Source: DATKFM01 sp963810485
GTDB taxonomy: Bacteria; Pseudomonadota; Alphaproteobacteria; Dongiales; Dongiaceae
Reading direction: 5' to 3'
Length of the DNA stretch: 64,000 nucleotides
Assembly (NCBI GenBank): GCA_963810485.1
Contig: CAWENQ010000006.1
Span: 62,001 to 126,000, forward strand
Part shown: positions 17,614 through 26,482 of the stretch, piece after piece
Layout: each line of letters begins with the position of its first letter
Position numbering within the stretch: the first letter of the stretch is position 1
Position numbers and translations under genes: made by a program
The notes under the pieces: model-generated
Seen by the model: the letters and a program-made list of their open reading frames with translations, nothing else
Database searches by the model: none
What the model was told of the DNA's origin: nothing

Positions 17614-17634
17614 GGGCGGGTTTGAAACCCGCCC
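17614..17634 (-). terminator. Hairpin after merR, REP-like sequence
   Basis: A nearly perfect palindrome, GGGCGGGTTT-G-AAACCCGCCC, followed on the minus strand by TTTTCATTT. It therefore suits an intrinsic terminator for merR/ihfA. The flank GTAGGGGCG resembles the head of the REPIN arms at 50.5 kb, so it may be a repeat that has taken on a terminator role. Confidence 0.7.
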
Positions 17635-17663
17635 CTACGAAATCCCGGATCTACGCCTTACAG

Positions 17664-18191
17664 CTACCGGGCGATGGCCCCGCGGAGCTTGTCGCGCAGG
17701 CCTTCGAGCTCCGTCAGAAGAGCCCGGAGCCGGTCGCGGGTGGCGCCGTCGCCGCCGGTGAACAGGTCGGGCTGCGGCTGGCGGCCCTTGGCGGTGCGGG
17801 GCGCCGGCTTCTCGGCGGGGGCCTCCACCCGCTCCTCCGCCGCCGACTCCTCGGCCAGGCCGGCCTGCGCCAAGCGGCCCTTCAGGGCGCCGTCGCGCAT
17901 CAGCTTCTGCACGCCCTTGATGGTGTAGCCTTCGCTGTAGAGCAGCTCGCGGATGACCTTGAGCAGCGCCACGTCCTCCGGCCGGTAGTAGCGCCGGCCG
18001 CCGCCGCGCTTGAGCGGACGGATCTGACTGAAGCGGGTTTCCCAGAAGCGCAGCACATGCTGGGGCACGTCCAATTCCTGCGCCACCTCGCTGATGGTGC
18101 GGAACGCGGTCGAAGATTTCTCCAACCGCCTTTGGGCGGGAGCCGTCGGGGCTTGGGCGGCGCGGGAGCGCGGCCGCGGGGCGGTGCTCAC
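17664..18191 (-). CDS. MerR-family transcriptional regulator downstream of ihfA
   Basis: A 175-residue regulator. After a disordered Ala/Pro/Arg-rich N-terminus, residues 30-100 hold the MerR winged helix: TISEVAQELDVPQHVLRFWE, then RRYYRPEDVALL. The C-terminal part is a low-complexity linker and a short coiled coil (LRALLTELEGLRDKL). No metal-binding cysteines are present. The gene overlaps ihfA by four bases. This fabH-ihfA-merR order is common in Alphaproteobacteria, so the pair is probably translated from one mRNA. The effector is unknown. Confidence 0.92.
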   Translation of the reverse strand: MSTAPRPRSRAAQAPTAPAQRRLEKSSTAFRTISEVAQELDVPQHVLRFWETRFSQIRPLKRGGGRRYYRPEDVALLKVIRELLYSEGYTIKGVQKLMRDGALKGRLAQAGLAEESAAEERVEAPAEKPAPRTAKGRQPQPDLFTGGDGATRDRLRALLTELEGLRDKLRGAIAR

Positions 18192-18499
18192 GAAGCGCCT
18201 CCCTCGGCGGGCTTATTGACCCGGTCCTTCAGGACATGGGATGCGCGAAAAACCAGGACTTTGCGGGGATTTATCGGCACTTCCTCACCGGTTTTGGGGT
18301 TGCGGCCGACCCGCTTGCCCTTGGAGCGCACGAAAAACGATCCGAAGGAGGAGATCTTCACGTTCTCACCCTTGGTCAAGGCCTCGGCGATTTCCTTCAG
18401 GACCAATTCGACCAGATCCGCGAACTCGTTCCGCGACAGGCCAACCTCCTGGTAGACCGCCTCCGCCAGCTGCGCCCGGGTCACCGTGTTCGATGTCAT
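18188..18499 (-). CDS. ihfA: Integration host factor subunit alpha
   Basis: A 103-residue HU/IHF-fold protein. The dimerisation helices (LAEAVYQEVGLSRNEFADLV) are followed by the body NVKISSFGSFFVRSKG. The DNA-bending arm is GRNPKTGEEVPINPRKVLVF, whose proline intercalates and bends DNA. These arm residues match the alpha subunit rather than HU. It pairs with IhfB made elsewhere and acts as a nucleoid architectural factor in transcription and recombination. It lies 124 bases after fabH on the same strand and is coupled to merR. Confidence 0.95.
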   Translation of the reverse strand: MTSNTVTRAQLAEAVYQEVGLSRNEFADLVELVLKEIAEALTKGENVKISSFGSFFVRSKGKRVGRNPKTGEEVPINPRKVLVFRASHVLKDRVNKPAEGGAS

Positions 18500-18623
18500 T
18501 TTCCGCCCCGTTCCCCTTTATTCGCATGGGTTGTGGGCGAACGCTACAGCGAGATAAGAAATCAGTCAATTACAAAGGGATGAGCCGCCTCTTTGAAGTG
18601 CTGTCACGATGTTAACACTTCCG

Positions 18624-19601
18624 TCACCAGCGAATCAGGGCGGACCCCCAGGTAAAACCGCCACCCATGCCCTCCAGCAGCACCAGCTGGCCCTTCTGGA
18701 TCCGGCCATCCCCGGCGGCTTCCGCCATGGCCAGGGGGATGGAGGCGGCCGAGGTGTTGGCGTGGCGCTCGATGGTCACCACCACGCGCTCCGGCGGCAG
18801 GTGCAGCTTCTCGGCCATGGCATCGATGATCCGCCGGTTGGCCTGGTGCGGCACCAGCCAGTCCACGTCGGTGCCCTTGATGTTGTTGGCGGTCAGGGCG
18901 GCGTCCACGGCCTGGGCCAGCTTCACGACGGCGTGGCGGAACACTTCCTTGCCGGCCATGCGCAGGAGGCCGCTGGTGCGGCTGCTGGATGGCCCGCCAT
19001 CCACATAGAGCAGGTCGTGATACTGTCCGTCGGAGAACAGATGCGTGGACAGGATGCCGCGATCGGCCGACGTGCCCTGCCCCTCGCCCGCGCGCAACAC
19101 AACGGCGCCCGCGCCGTCGCCGAACAGCACGCAGGTGCCGCGGTCGTTCCAGTCGAGGATGCGCGAGAAGGTTTCGGCGCCAATCACCAACACCGTGTTC
19201 GCCTGCCCGCAGCGCAGGAAATTGTCGGCCGTCGCCAACGCATAGACGAAGCCGGAGCAGACGGCCTGAATATCGAACGCAGCCCCGCGATGGATGCCCA
19301 GATTGTTCTGCACCACGGTCGCGGTGGCGGGAAATGTTTCGTCGGGCGTGGCGGTGGCCAGCACGATCAGGTCGACGGCGCTGGCGGAGATGCCCGCCTG
19401 CTTCAGCGCCGCGTCGGCCGCCTTGGTGGCGAGATCGGAGGTCAGCTCGCCATCGGCCGCGATGTAGCGCTGGCCGATGCCGGTGCGCTGGCGGATCCAC
19501 TCATCAGAGGTTTCGATGCGCTGCGCCAGCTCGGCGTTGGTCAGCACCTTGGCCGGCAGATAGCTGCCGCAGCCGGCGACGATCGAACGCCGGACGCTCA
19601 A
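18624..19601 (-). CDS. fabH: 3-oxoacyl-ACP synthase III
   Basis: A 325-residue KAS III. The catalytic cysteine lies in DIQAVCSGFVYAL near residue 113. His and Asn follow in WLVPHQANRRI near 250 and ERHANTSAASIPLA near 280. It condenses acetyl-CoA with malonyl-ACP to start fatty acid synthesis. The start overlaps the plsX stop by four bases, and the order rpmF-plsX-fabH is the classic bacterial lipid-initiation operon. It is also a possible source of starter units in the absence of other initiating enzymes, but the polyene cluster has its own ligase and ketosynthase. Confidence 0.97.
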   Translation of the reverse strand: MSVRRSIVAGCGSYLPAKVLTNAELAQRIETSDEWIRQRTGIGQRYIAADGELTSDLATKAADAALKQAGISASAVDLIVLATATPDETFPATATVVQNNLGIHRGAAFDIQAVCSGFVYALATADNFLRCGQANTVLVIGAETFSRILDWNDRGTCVLFGDGAGAVVLRAGEGQGTSADRGILSTHLFSDGQYHDLLYVDGGPSSSRTSGLLRMAGKEVFRHAVVKLAQAVDAALTANNIKGTDVDWLVPHQANRRIIDAMAEKLHLPPERVVVTIERHANTSAASIPLAMAEAAGDGRIQKGQLVLLEGMGGGFTWGSALIRW

Positions 19602-20653
19602 GCGCCGGCTGCCTGAGCCGCGGGGGCTGCGGGCGCCGTTGCCGCGAGGTGGGCGAAGTCGTCCTTGATCTTCTCGATCGCGCCGTTGACCGCCATGTCC
19701 ATGGCAACGGCGATTGCATTGGCGAAGCCGAAGGCGTCGGTGCCGCCATGGCTCTTCACCACGATTCCGTTAAGGCCGACCAGGATGGCGCCGTTGTAGC
19801 GGCGGGGATCGACACGGGAACGCAGGCCATTCAGCGCCGGCCGCGCGAAGAGATAGCCGATCCTGGCGAGGATGGAGCTGCGGAAAGTCTGGCGCAGGAA
19901 CTCGCTGTAGAGCTTGGCCGTGCCTTCGATCGATTTCAGCGAGATGTTGCCGGTGAAACCGTCGGTGACGATCACATCCACGGTGCCCTTGGCGATGTCG
20001 TCGCCTTCGACGAAGCCCTGGAACTCGCCGGGCAGGTTCGTGGCGCGGAGAATGGTGGCGGCCTCGCGCAGGGCCTCATGGCCCTTCATTTCTTCGGAGC
20101 CTACATTGAGCAGGCCCATGGTTGGCCGCAGCACGCCCAGCACGGTGCGCGCGAACACATTGCCCATGACCGCGAACTGAACCAGGTTATCGGCGTCGCA
20201 TTCCACATTTGCGCCGAGATCGAGCATCACGCTCTCGCCCCTGATAGTCGGGAAGAACGACGCGATCGCCGGCCGGTCGATGCCCGGCAAGGTCTTCAGC
20301 ACAAACTTGGCGATGGCCATCAGCGCGCCAGTGTTGCCGGCCGAGACGACGCCGGCGGCGAGTCCGTCGCGCACGGAGTCGAGCGCCAAGCGCATGCTGG
20401 AACCGCGGCCGGCGCGCAATGCCACAGAGGGCTTGTCGTCGGACTTCACCATCTGGTCGGTGTGATGCACCGTGGTAACCCGCGCCAGCTTTGGATACTT
20501 CGCCAGCAGCGGGCCCAGGCGCGCCTCATCGCCGAAGACATGGAACGTGATCCTGGGAAATCGCTTGCGCGCCAAGTGTGCGCCTTTGATCACCATGGCC
20601 GGAGCGTTATCGCCGCCCATGGCGTCCAGTGCGATGGCAACGGTTTCAACCAC
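19598..20653 (-). CDS. plsX: Phosphate acyltransferase PlsX
   Basis: A 351-residue soluble enzyme that converts acyl-ACP to acyl-phosphate, the donor for the first acylation of glycerol-3-phosphate. The N-terminus AIALDAMGGDNAP is the family hallmark. GAVVSAGNTGALMAIA-type residues (near 105) and VTDGFTGNISLKSIEG (near 230) complete the site. It lies between rpmF and fabH in the standard order, overlapping fabH. The C-terminal tail is Ala/Pro-rich and variable. Nothing suggests loss of function. Confidence 0.97.
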   Translation of the reverse strand: MVETVAIALDAMGGDNAPAMVIKGAHLARKRFPRITFHVFGDEARLGPLLAKYPKLARVTTVHHTDQMVKSDDKPSVALRAGRGSSMRLALDSVRDGLAAGVVSAGNTGALMAIAKFVLKTLPGIDRPAIASFFPTIRGESVMLDLGANVECDADNLVQFAVMGNVFARTVLGVLRPTMGLLNVGSEEMKGHEALREAATILRATNLPGEFQGFVEGDDIAKGTVDVIVTDGFTGNISLKSIEGTAKLYSEFLRQTFRSSILARIGYLFARPALNGLRSRVDPRRYNGAILVGLNGIVVKSHGGTDAFGFANAIAVAMDMAVNGAIEKIKDDFAHLAATAPAAPAAQAAGA

Positions 20654-20682
20654 GATGGAATCCGTTGCGGCTGCTGATGTCG

Positions 20683-20862
20683 TCAGGCGCTCGCGTCGGC
20701 GACCTGGCGGCCGTCATAATGCCCGCAGGAGCCGCAGACATGGTGAGGCCGCTTCATTTCACCGCAATTCTGGCACTCGACATAGGTCGACGGCTTCAGC
20801 GCGTGATGGGACCGCCGCATGTTGCGGCGCGACTTGGAGACTTTCTTCTTCGGTACAGCCAT
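20683..20862 (-). CDS. rpmF: 50S ribosomal protein L32
   Basis: A 59-residue basic protein beginning MAVPKKKVSKSRRNMRRSHH, the signature of L32. The C-terminal half keeps a four-cysteine zinc ribbon, CQNC and CGSC, so this is the zinc-binding form. It lies 29 bases upstream of plsX on the same strand and is preceded by a GAGATTG ribosome site. Confidence 0.96.
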   Translation of the reverse strand: MAVPKKKVSKSRRNMRRSHHALKPSTYVECQNCGEMKRPHHVCGSCGHYDGRQVADASA

Positions 20863-20970
20863 TGGGTCAATCTCTCACTTGCGGGGCGCCGGCCCGTGCC
20901 GGAACCCGATTACTAAACAAGGTCAAAGCTTTCAGCAAGACTGCCGCCAACTCTCATAAAGCCTTATGCG

Positions 20971-21516
20971 CTAGGCTTTCTTGGCGTTCCCTTGCCAGGA
21001 CTCAAGGGCCGCGAACGGCCCCTTGCGCCCGTCATCTTCTTTGCCGCTGCCCACCGCCGCTTCGGCCGCCGCCGGCGACCGCGGATAGGGATCGAGCGCG
21101 ACCGCGAACTGCTGCACGACCGCCTCGCCGAGGTCGATGCGGCCATCGACAATCTCGTCAGGCGATTCGGCATCGTCCAGCGCCACCACGATCTCGCCGG
21201 CATCGGCCGCGCCGCCGGGCGCGAAACTCGCCGTGAAATCCTGCTCCAGATGCGCCACAACCGGCTCCAGCGTCACCACGCAAGCCTGCGTCACATCGGC
21301 AACGAAGCGGCCACGCATCTGCACCGTGCCGCCGCGGCCGCGCTTGAGCTGCAGCACTGCGGACAACCGCTCCAGCCCGAGAAGCTCGAACCGCTCGGCC
21401 AGCTTGGCGCGCTCCGAAGCGTTTGCCGCGATCTCCCGGGTCGTCTCCTGGACGCCGATCTGGTCCGCTGAGATCTGCCTGGAAAATTCCGCTGCCGGCG
21501 AGTCCTGCCCGTTCAT
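20971..21516 (-). CDS. DUF177/YceD family protein
   Basis: A 181-residue protein of the YceD (DUF177) family, the usual upstream partner of rpmF. The conserved core is RGRFVADVTQACVVTLEPV, followed by the acidic DDAESPDEIVDGRIDLGEAV and the late QFAVALDPYPRSP. In plants and some bacteria the family aids 23S rRNA accumulation; I infer a ribosome-assembly role from the rpmF linkage. Start ATG 21516 (MNGQDSPAAEF) is preferred to the upstream in-frame start at 21576, because the extra N-terminus lacks family resemblance. Confidence 0.88.
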   Translation of the reverse strand: MNGQDSPAAEFSRQISADQIGVQETTREIAANASERAKLAERFELLGLERLSAVLQLKRGRGGTVQMRGRFVADVTQACVVTLEPVVAHLEQDFTASFAPGGAADAGEIVVALDDAESPDEIVDGRIDLGEAVVQQFAVALDPYPRSPAAAEAAVGSGKEDDGRKGPFAALESWQGNAKKA

Positions 21517-21645
21517 CCTCGGCCCCGCTTTCCGCCCGAACCTGGCCACCGGCTGCCTGCCCCACGAAATGCCCACCGGGTCAGGACCCGGCTGTCATCT
21601 CGGTTTTCACAGGGCGCCGGAAAATAGTCGCTGGGCCCTGCCCGG

Positions 21646-22203
21646 TCAATGGCGGGCGGGCAGCGGGACGCCGTCGGCGAGCGGCTCCGGGAGCTTCAGG
21701 CGGCCCTTTAATAGATCTGAAAAATTACATTCTTTCAATATATTATAGCAATTTCTTACATAAGTTCCAGCGGCCGCCAGCGTTTCCGCGGAGGGCTGGG
21801 CGGTGCCGTAGAGATTGCGTCGCAGCGCTTCCGGCAAATCCCCGCCGCCGGCCAGGCCGGCGTCATAGGCGGCAATGCGGCCGTAAAATGCCTCGCCCAT
21901 TTTCTTGACCCGCTTGCCCACGCCCAAATCACCCGCCCCCATCTCCCGCAGGCTGGCGTCCAGGTCATCGAAGATCGTCTCGACCAAGTCGCGCGCGAGC
22001 TCGACGCCGGCCGGATCCGCTTTCAGCCGCTGCATCACCAGGAACCCGTGCAACGCTATCAGTTCGAAACGTCCATCCAGCGTGTCGGGCACGCCGAGCG
22101 CAGTGTAGAAGGCCGGCTGCCGCGCCTGCGTGACGATCGCCAGATGAAGCTGCATCGCGGCTTCATTGGTACGCCGCCGCCTGAACAGTTGCAGAATGGA
22201 CAA
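21646..22203 (-). CDS. Ubiquinol-cytochrome c chaperone (CBP3/UQCC1 family)
   Basis: A 185-residue protein of the CBP3 family, which in mitochondria and Alphaproteobacteria helps assemble cytochrome b into the bc1 complex. The core has FYTALGVPDTLDGRFELIAL near residue 30, then HGFLVMQRLK, ETIFDDLDASLREMGAGDL and VGKRVKKMGEAFYGR. TTG 22203 is chosen as start because a strong GGAGGAAGAGG site precedes it and the protein then begins LSILQLFRRRR, the expected length. It is in the same direction as DUF177 with a 129-base gap and divergent from bamE. Confidence 0.9.
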   Translation of the reverse strand: MSILQLFRRRRTNEAAMQLHLAIVTQARQPAFYTALGVPDTLDGRFELIALHGFLVMQRLKADPAGVELARDLVETIFDDLDASLREMGAGDLGVGKRVKKMGEAFYGRIAAYDAGLAGGGDLPEALRRNLYGTAQPSAETLAAAGTYVRNCYNILKECNFSDLLKGRLKLPEPLADGVPLPARH

Positions 22204-22326
22204 CCTCTTCCTCCCCGCCGGCCACGTTGACAGGGGCACGATTCCGGTGGAAACCTGCGCCGCCATCGGCTCCGTACCGGAGCCATGCTGTCAATTCGCG
22301 AACCTTCTCGTTCGAAACCAGGATCG

Positions 22327-22797
22327 ATGCAAGCACAGATGCGGATAGTCACCAAACTGCGCGCGCTGCTGCCGCTCACCGCGGCGGCCACCATCATTGC
22401 GGCCTGTTCGCCGGCGATCGATCAGCGCGGGAATCTGCCGGATACCGACAACGTGCTGGCGATCCAGCCGGGTCAGTCGACAAAGGATGAGGTCATCCAA
22501 CTGCTGGGTACCCCCTCCACCATCGCGACCTTCAGCGATCAGACCTGGTACTACATCAGCAAGCGGACGGAGACAGTGGCTTTCTTCACGCCTGATGTCG
22601 TCGATCAGCAGGTCCTCATCGTGAGGTTCGATGAGGGCGAGGTGGTGCAGCAGGTGGCTCTGCTCGGCATGGATGATTCGATTGAAGTCGATATGGTCGA
22701 TCGCGAGACGCCGACCTACGGCCAGCGCCTGACCATCCTGCAGCAGCTGCTCGGCAACGTCGGCCGCTTCACGAAGGGCGAGGAGTCTGCGCCCTAA
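22327..22797 (+). CDS. bamE: Outer membrane assembly lipoprotein BamE
   Basis: A 156-residue SmpA/OmlA lipoprotein, part of the BAM complex that inserts beta-barrel proteins. The N-terminal signal ends in the lipobox AAC (cysteine near residue 27). The BamE domain has IQPGQSTKDEVIQLLGTPS, then SDQTWYYISKRTE and VLIVRFDEGEVVQQV. Start ATG 22327 is chosen because it gives a normal signal peptide; an in-frame ATG at 22285 would add a non-signal leader. It is divergent from the bc1-chaperone gene and ends before a shared bidirectional terminator. Confidence 0.93.
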   Translation: MQAQMRIVTKLRALLPLTAAATIIAACSPAIDQRGNLPDTDNVLAIQPGQSTKDEVIQLLGTPSTIATFSDQTWYYISKRTETVAFFTPDVVDQQVLIVRFDEGEVVQQVALLGMDDSIEVDMVDRETPTYGQRLTILQQLLGNVGRFTKGEESAP

Positions 22798-22825
22798 CCG
22801 CCCAGCATTCGCGCTGAGGAAAAAA

Positions 22826-22858
22826 ACAAACCCTGCGCCGGTGCGACGCAGGGTTTGT
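22826..22858. terminator. Bidirectional intrinsic terminator between bamE and hppA
   Basis: A 12-bp perfect stem, ACAAACCCTGCG paired with CGCAGGGTTTGT around a nine-base loop. The A-run at 22819-22826 becomes a U-run for the minus-strand hppA transcript. On the plus strand the tail is only moderately U-rich (GTTCGTTG), so hppA is the better-served gene. Confidence 0.88.
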
Positions 22859-22875
22859 TCGTTGAGCGGGACCGC

Positions 22876-24966
22876 TTACGACGCCAGCGACGCCAGCACC
22901 GCAAGGAGCAGGATCGCCACGATGTTGGTGATCTTGATCATCGGGTTCACGGCGGGGCCGGCGGTATCCTTGTAGGGATCGCCGACGGTATCGCCGGTCA
23001 CCGCGGCCTTATGGGCGTCGGAGCCCTTGCCGCCGTGATGGCCGTCTTCGATGTACTTCTTCGCATTGTCCCAGGCGCCGCCGCCCGAAGTCATCTGGAT
23101 GGCGACGAACAGGCCGGTGACAATGGTACCCAGCAGCATCGCGCCGACGGCGACGAAGGCCTGCGCCTGACCGGCGATGGCGGCGATTACGGCATAGAGC
23201 ACAATCGGCGCCAGCACCGGCAGCAGCGAGGGGATGATCATCTCCTTGATCGCCGCCTTGGTCAGCAGGTCGACGGCGCGACTGTAGTCGGGCTTGCCCG
23301 TGCCTTCCATGATGCCGGCGATCTCCTTGAACTGGCGCCGGACCTCGACGACCACCGAACCGGCCGCGCGGCCCACGGCCTGCATGCCCATTGCCCCGAA
23401 CATGAACGGCAGCGCGCCGCCGATGAACAGGCCGATCACCACGAACGGATCCTGCAGGCGGAACTCGATCGCGAGGTTCGGGAAGTAGTGCTTCAGATCC
23501 TCGGTATAGGCCGCGAACAGCACAAGGGCCGCCAGGCCGGCCGAACCGATGGCGTAGCCCTTGGTCACCGCCTTGGTGGTGTTGCCGACGGCGTCGAGCG
23601 CGTCGGTGGTCTTGCGCACCTCCTTCGGCAGTTCCGCCATCTCGGCGATGCCGCCGGCGTTGTCGGTCACCGGACCGTAGGCGTCGAGCGCCACCACCAT
23701 GCCGGCGAGCGCAAGCATCGTCGTCGCGGCGAGGCCGATGCCGAACAGGCCAGCCAGCGCATGGGCCGCGATGATGCCGGCGCAGATCACCAGCACCGGC
23801 AGGCCGCAGGCCTCCATCGACACCGCGAGGCCCTGGATGATGTTGGTCGCGTGGCCTGTTGTCGAAGACTGGGCCACGCTGCGCACCGGACGATAGGCCG
23901 TCGAGGTGTAGTACTCGGTGATCCACACCAGCAGACCGGTGACGATCAAGCCGACGACAGCACAGAGGAACATGTCCCAGCCGGTGATGGCCAGAGCGCC
24001 TGCCGTAAAGACGGTGTCGAAGCCGATGAGCAAACCGATCACAACGGCAATGAACACGCCGGAAATCACGCCCGCCGCGATCAGGCCCTTGTAGAGCGCG
24101 CCCATGATGTTGTTGCTGGCGCCAAGCTTCACGAAGTAGGTGCCGATGATCGAGCCGACGATGCAGACCGCGCCGATGACCAGCGGCAGCAGCATCATGG
24201 TTTCCTGCTGCACCAGATCGACAAAGAAGATCTGCGCCAGCAGCATGGTGGCCACGATGGTCACCGCATAGGTCTCGAACAGGTCGGCCGCCATGCCGGC
24301 GCAATCGCCCACATTGTCGCCGACATTGTCGGCGATGACGGCGGGATTGCGGGGATCATCCTCGGGGATGCCGGCTTCGATCTTGCCGACAAGATCGGCG
24401 CCCACATCCGCGCCCTTGGTGAAGATGCCGCCGCCGAGACGGGCGAAGATGGAGATCAGCGAGGCGCCGAAGCTGAGGGCGACGAGCGCCTCCAGGATCG
24501 ACCGGGTCTCATACGCCGCGTTGCGCAGGATGAAGTAGTACGTCGCGACGCCGAGGAGGCCCAAGCCCACCACCAGGAAACCGGTAATGGCGCCGGACTG
24601 GAAGGCTATGGCGAGCGCCGGTTTCAAACCCTGGCGGGCCGCTTCGGCGGTGCGCACATTGGCGCGCACGCTGACGTTCATGCCGATATAGCCGGCCGCG
24701 CCCGACAAGATGGCGCCGATCAGGTAGCCGATCATCACATGCAGGCCGAGCGTGACCCACAGAATGACAGCGATCACGATGCCGACAAGACCGATGGTCG
24801 TGTATTGGCGGTTGAGGTAGGCGCGCGCGCCCTCCTGGATGGCAGCGGCGATCTGCCGCATGCGGTCGGTGCCCGTGGGCGCCGCCATGACCGTCCGCGT
24901 CGTGATGACTCCGTAAAGCAGCGCCAGCGCGCCGCAGAAAATGATCAGCCAGTGCCAAATAGTCAC
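22876..24966 (-). CDS. hppA: K+-insensitive proton-pumping pyrophosphatase
   Basis: A 696-residue membrane pyrophosphatase with about 16 helices that couples PPi hydrolysis to proton export. The active-site loops are intact: FTKGADVGADLVGKIEAGIP, DNVGDNVGDCAGMAADLFE, and late DAHKAAVTGDTVGDPYKDTA. Lysine in GNTTKAVTKGYAIGSAG is the residue that marks the K+-independent subfamily. It is monocistronic with a strong terminator downstream and a 158-base leader region upstream. It could let the cell recover energy from biosynthetic PPi, for example from the AMP ligase of the polyene pathway. Confidence 0.97.
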   Translation of the reverse strand: MTIWHWLIIFCGALALLYGVITTRTVMAAPTGTDRMRQIAAAIQEGARAYLNRQYTTIGLVGIVIAVILWVTLGLHVMIGYLIGAILSGAAGYIGMNVSVRANVRTAEAARQGLKPALAIAFQSGAITGFLVVGLGLLGVATYYFILRNAAYETRSILEALVALSFGASLISIFARLGGGIFTKGADVGADLVGKIEAGIPEDDPRNPAVIADNVGDNVGDCAGMAADLFETYAVTIVATMLLAQIFFVDLVQQETMMLLPLVIGAVCIVGSIIGTYFVKLGASNNIMGALYKGLIAAGVISGVFIAVVIGLLIGFDTVFTAGALAITGWDMFLCAVVGLIVTGLLVWITEYYTSTAYRPVRSVAQSSTTGHATNIIQGLAVSMEACGLPVLVICAGIIAAHALAGLFGIGLAATTMLALAGMVVALDAYGPVTDNAGGIAEMAELPKEVRKTTDALDAVGNTTKAVTKGYAIGSAGLAALVLFAAYTEDLKHYFPNLAIEFRLQDPFVVIGLFIGGALPFMFGAMGMQAVGRAAGSVVVEVRRQFKEIAGIMEGTGKPDYSRAVDLLTKAAIKEMIIPSLLPVLAPIVLYAVIAAIAGQAQAFVAVGAMLLGTIVTGLFVAIQMTSGGGAWDNAKKYIEDGHHGGKGSDAHKAAVTGDTVGDPYKDTAGPAVNPMIKITNIVAILLLAVLASLAS

Positions 24967-25124
24967 GTTCGTACCCCGTCTTGCCGAGAAAAGGACGTTG
25001 TTGTTGGCGCCGAAATTTGAGCTTCAGACCCGCGGCCGTCCCCTGTGCCGCAGTGCGAAATCGGCGCGGAAAATGCCAGATGCACCGAGATGGCGCAATG
25101 GATTCGGCTGGAACCTCGATCAGG

Positions 25125-26360
25125 CTAGCCGGGAGCGGCGACGGCCTGGCGGCCGCGCCAGATCAGCCAGCCAGTCGCCAACAAGCTTAAGCCGATCAGG
25201 GGGATACCGACCGCGTTGACGATGCCCCAGCCATAAGTCTGATAGACCCAGCCGGACATGAAGGAGGAGCAGGCCACCGTGCCATAGACCAGGAAGTCGT
25301 TGATCCCCTGGACCCGGGAGCGCTCTTCCGGCCGGTAGGTTTGTGTCAGCAGGGCCGAGCCGCCGACGAAGAGGAAGTTCCAGCCCACGCCCAGCAGGGC
25401 CAGCCCGATCCAGAAGTTCCACAAGGTCGTACCCGTGAGGTCAGCAACGATCGCTCCCGACAGGAGCACAGCGCCCGCGACCAGAATCCGCGTCAAGCCG
25501 AACCGGTTGATCAGGTTTCCGGTGAAGAATGCCGGCGCGAACATGCCGAGGGCATGAAGCTGAATCACGCCGGGGGTCGCGTCGGGACCGAAGCCGCAAT
25601 CTTCTACCGCGAAGGGCGTGGCCACCATGATGAAGTTCATCACGCCATAGGCGACCATGCTGGAGATCGCGGCGACGATGAATTTGGGCTGGGCCATGAT
25701 CTGCGCCAGCGGCCGGCCGCGGCCCGAAGCCGAAACCGCCACGGGTCGCGGAATGCGCAGGAACTGCACGAGTACGAAGCTGATCGCGAACAGCACCATG
25801 ATGGCAAGAAAGCTGCCCGCATATAGATACGGGCCCAGCAGATCGCGCGTGTGGCGCGCCAGCTCCGGCCCCACCAGAGCCGCGATGACGCCGCCGGACA
25901 CCACCCAGGAAATCGCTTTTGCCCGGAATGCTTCATCAGACGCATCGGCTGCGGCAAAGCGGTAGAACAACGCAAAGCCCATGCACAGGCCCACCAGCAT
26001 GTTTCCGACGCACATCAGCCAGAAAGACAGATAGACGATCGCCAGCGCGATCAGTGCGCCGCCGGCCACGCCCAGCAGCGTGCCGATGGCAAAGCCCCAG
26101 CGCCGGCCGATGCGCTGCATCAACGCCGAGGCGGGAATGGTCGTCAGCCATGTCGCCAGGAATTGAAATGCCAGCGGCAGCGTCGCGAAGGAATCATTCT
26201 CGGCGAGCATGCGCCCGGTCAGCGCGGCGACGGTGATCATGATCGTCATCGCCGACATGGCCAGCGCCTGACAGGCGGCGAGGAGCAGAACGTTGCGATA
26301 GGCGTGGGGTGCAACCATCGGGCGCGGAGAATGAAGCCTCATCCTCGGCTTCACAAGCAA
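25125..26360 (-). CDS. MFS transporter
   Basis: A 411-residue major facilitator superfamily permease with twelve predicted helices. The family loop between helices 2 and 3 appears as ALMQRIGRRWGFAIG, and a long central loop follows helix 6 (residues 195-220). A cluster of RPEERSRVQGINDF appears near helix 10-11. ATG 26318 (MVAPHAYRNVLLL) would give a more typical N-terminus than the listed start. Substrate is unknown; its closest look is to drug/proton antiporter-like YajR-less MFS proteins. It stands alone between hppA and an RNA-like region. Confidence 0.85.
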   Translation of the reverse strand: MLVKPRMRLHSPRPMVAPHAYRNVLLLAACQALAMSAMTIMITVAALTGRMLAENDSFATLPLAFQFLATWLTTIPASALMQRIGRRWGFAIGTLLGVAGGALIALAIVYLSFWLMCVGNMLVGLCMGFALFYRFAAADASDEAFRAKAISWVVSGGVIAALVGPELARHTRDLLGPYLYAGSFLAIMVLFAISFVLVQFLRIPRPVAVSASGRGRPLAQIMAQPKFIVAAISSMVAYGVMNFIMVATPFAVEDCGFGPDATPGVIQLHALGMFAPAFFTGNLINRFGLTRILVAGAVLLSGAIVADLTGTTLWNFWIGLALLGVGWNFLFVGGSALLTQTYRPEERSRVQGINDFLVYGTVACSSFMSGWVYQTYGWGIVNAVGIPLIGLSLLATGWLIWRGRQAVAAPG

Positions 26361-26482
26361 GCGCCCCTGAGAATTTTGTCAGCGTACAAGCCGCTTTGAG
26401 AATTTTTCCCAAACTTGGCGACATTAGTTTATTTATTTAACTTCAATAGGTTATAGGATTATGTTGTTGCATTTCCGCGCAC

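Noticed and set aside
17353..17660. tRNA-associated integrated element
   Set aside because: No integrase, no direct repeat of the tRNA 3' end and no base-composition change were seen.
22855..25020. A 721-residue open frame on the plus strand opposite hppA
   Set aside because: It is the antisense reading of a GC-rich conserved gene. It is His/Asp/Gln-rich with no recognisable domain and no ribosome site.
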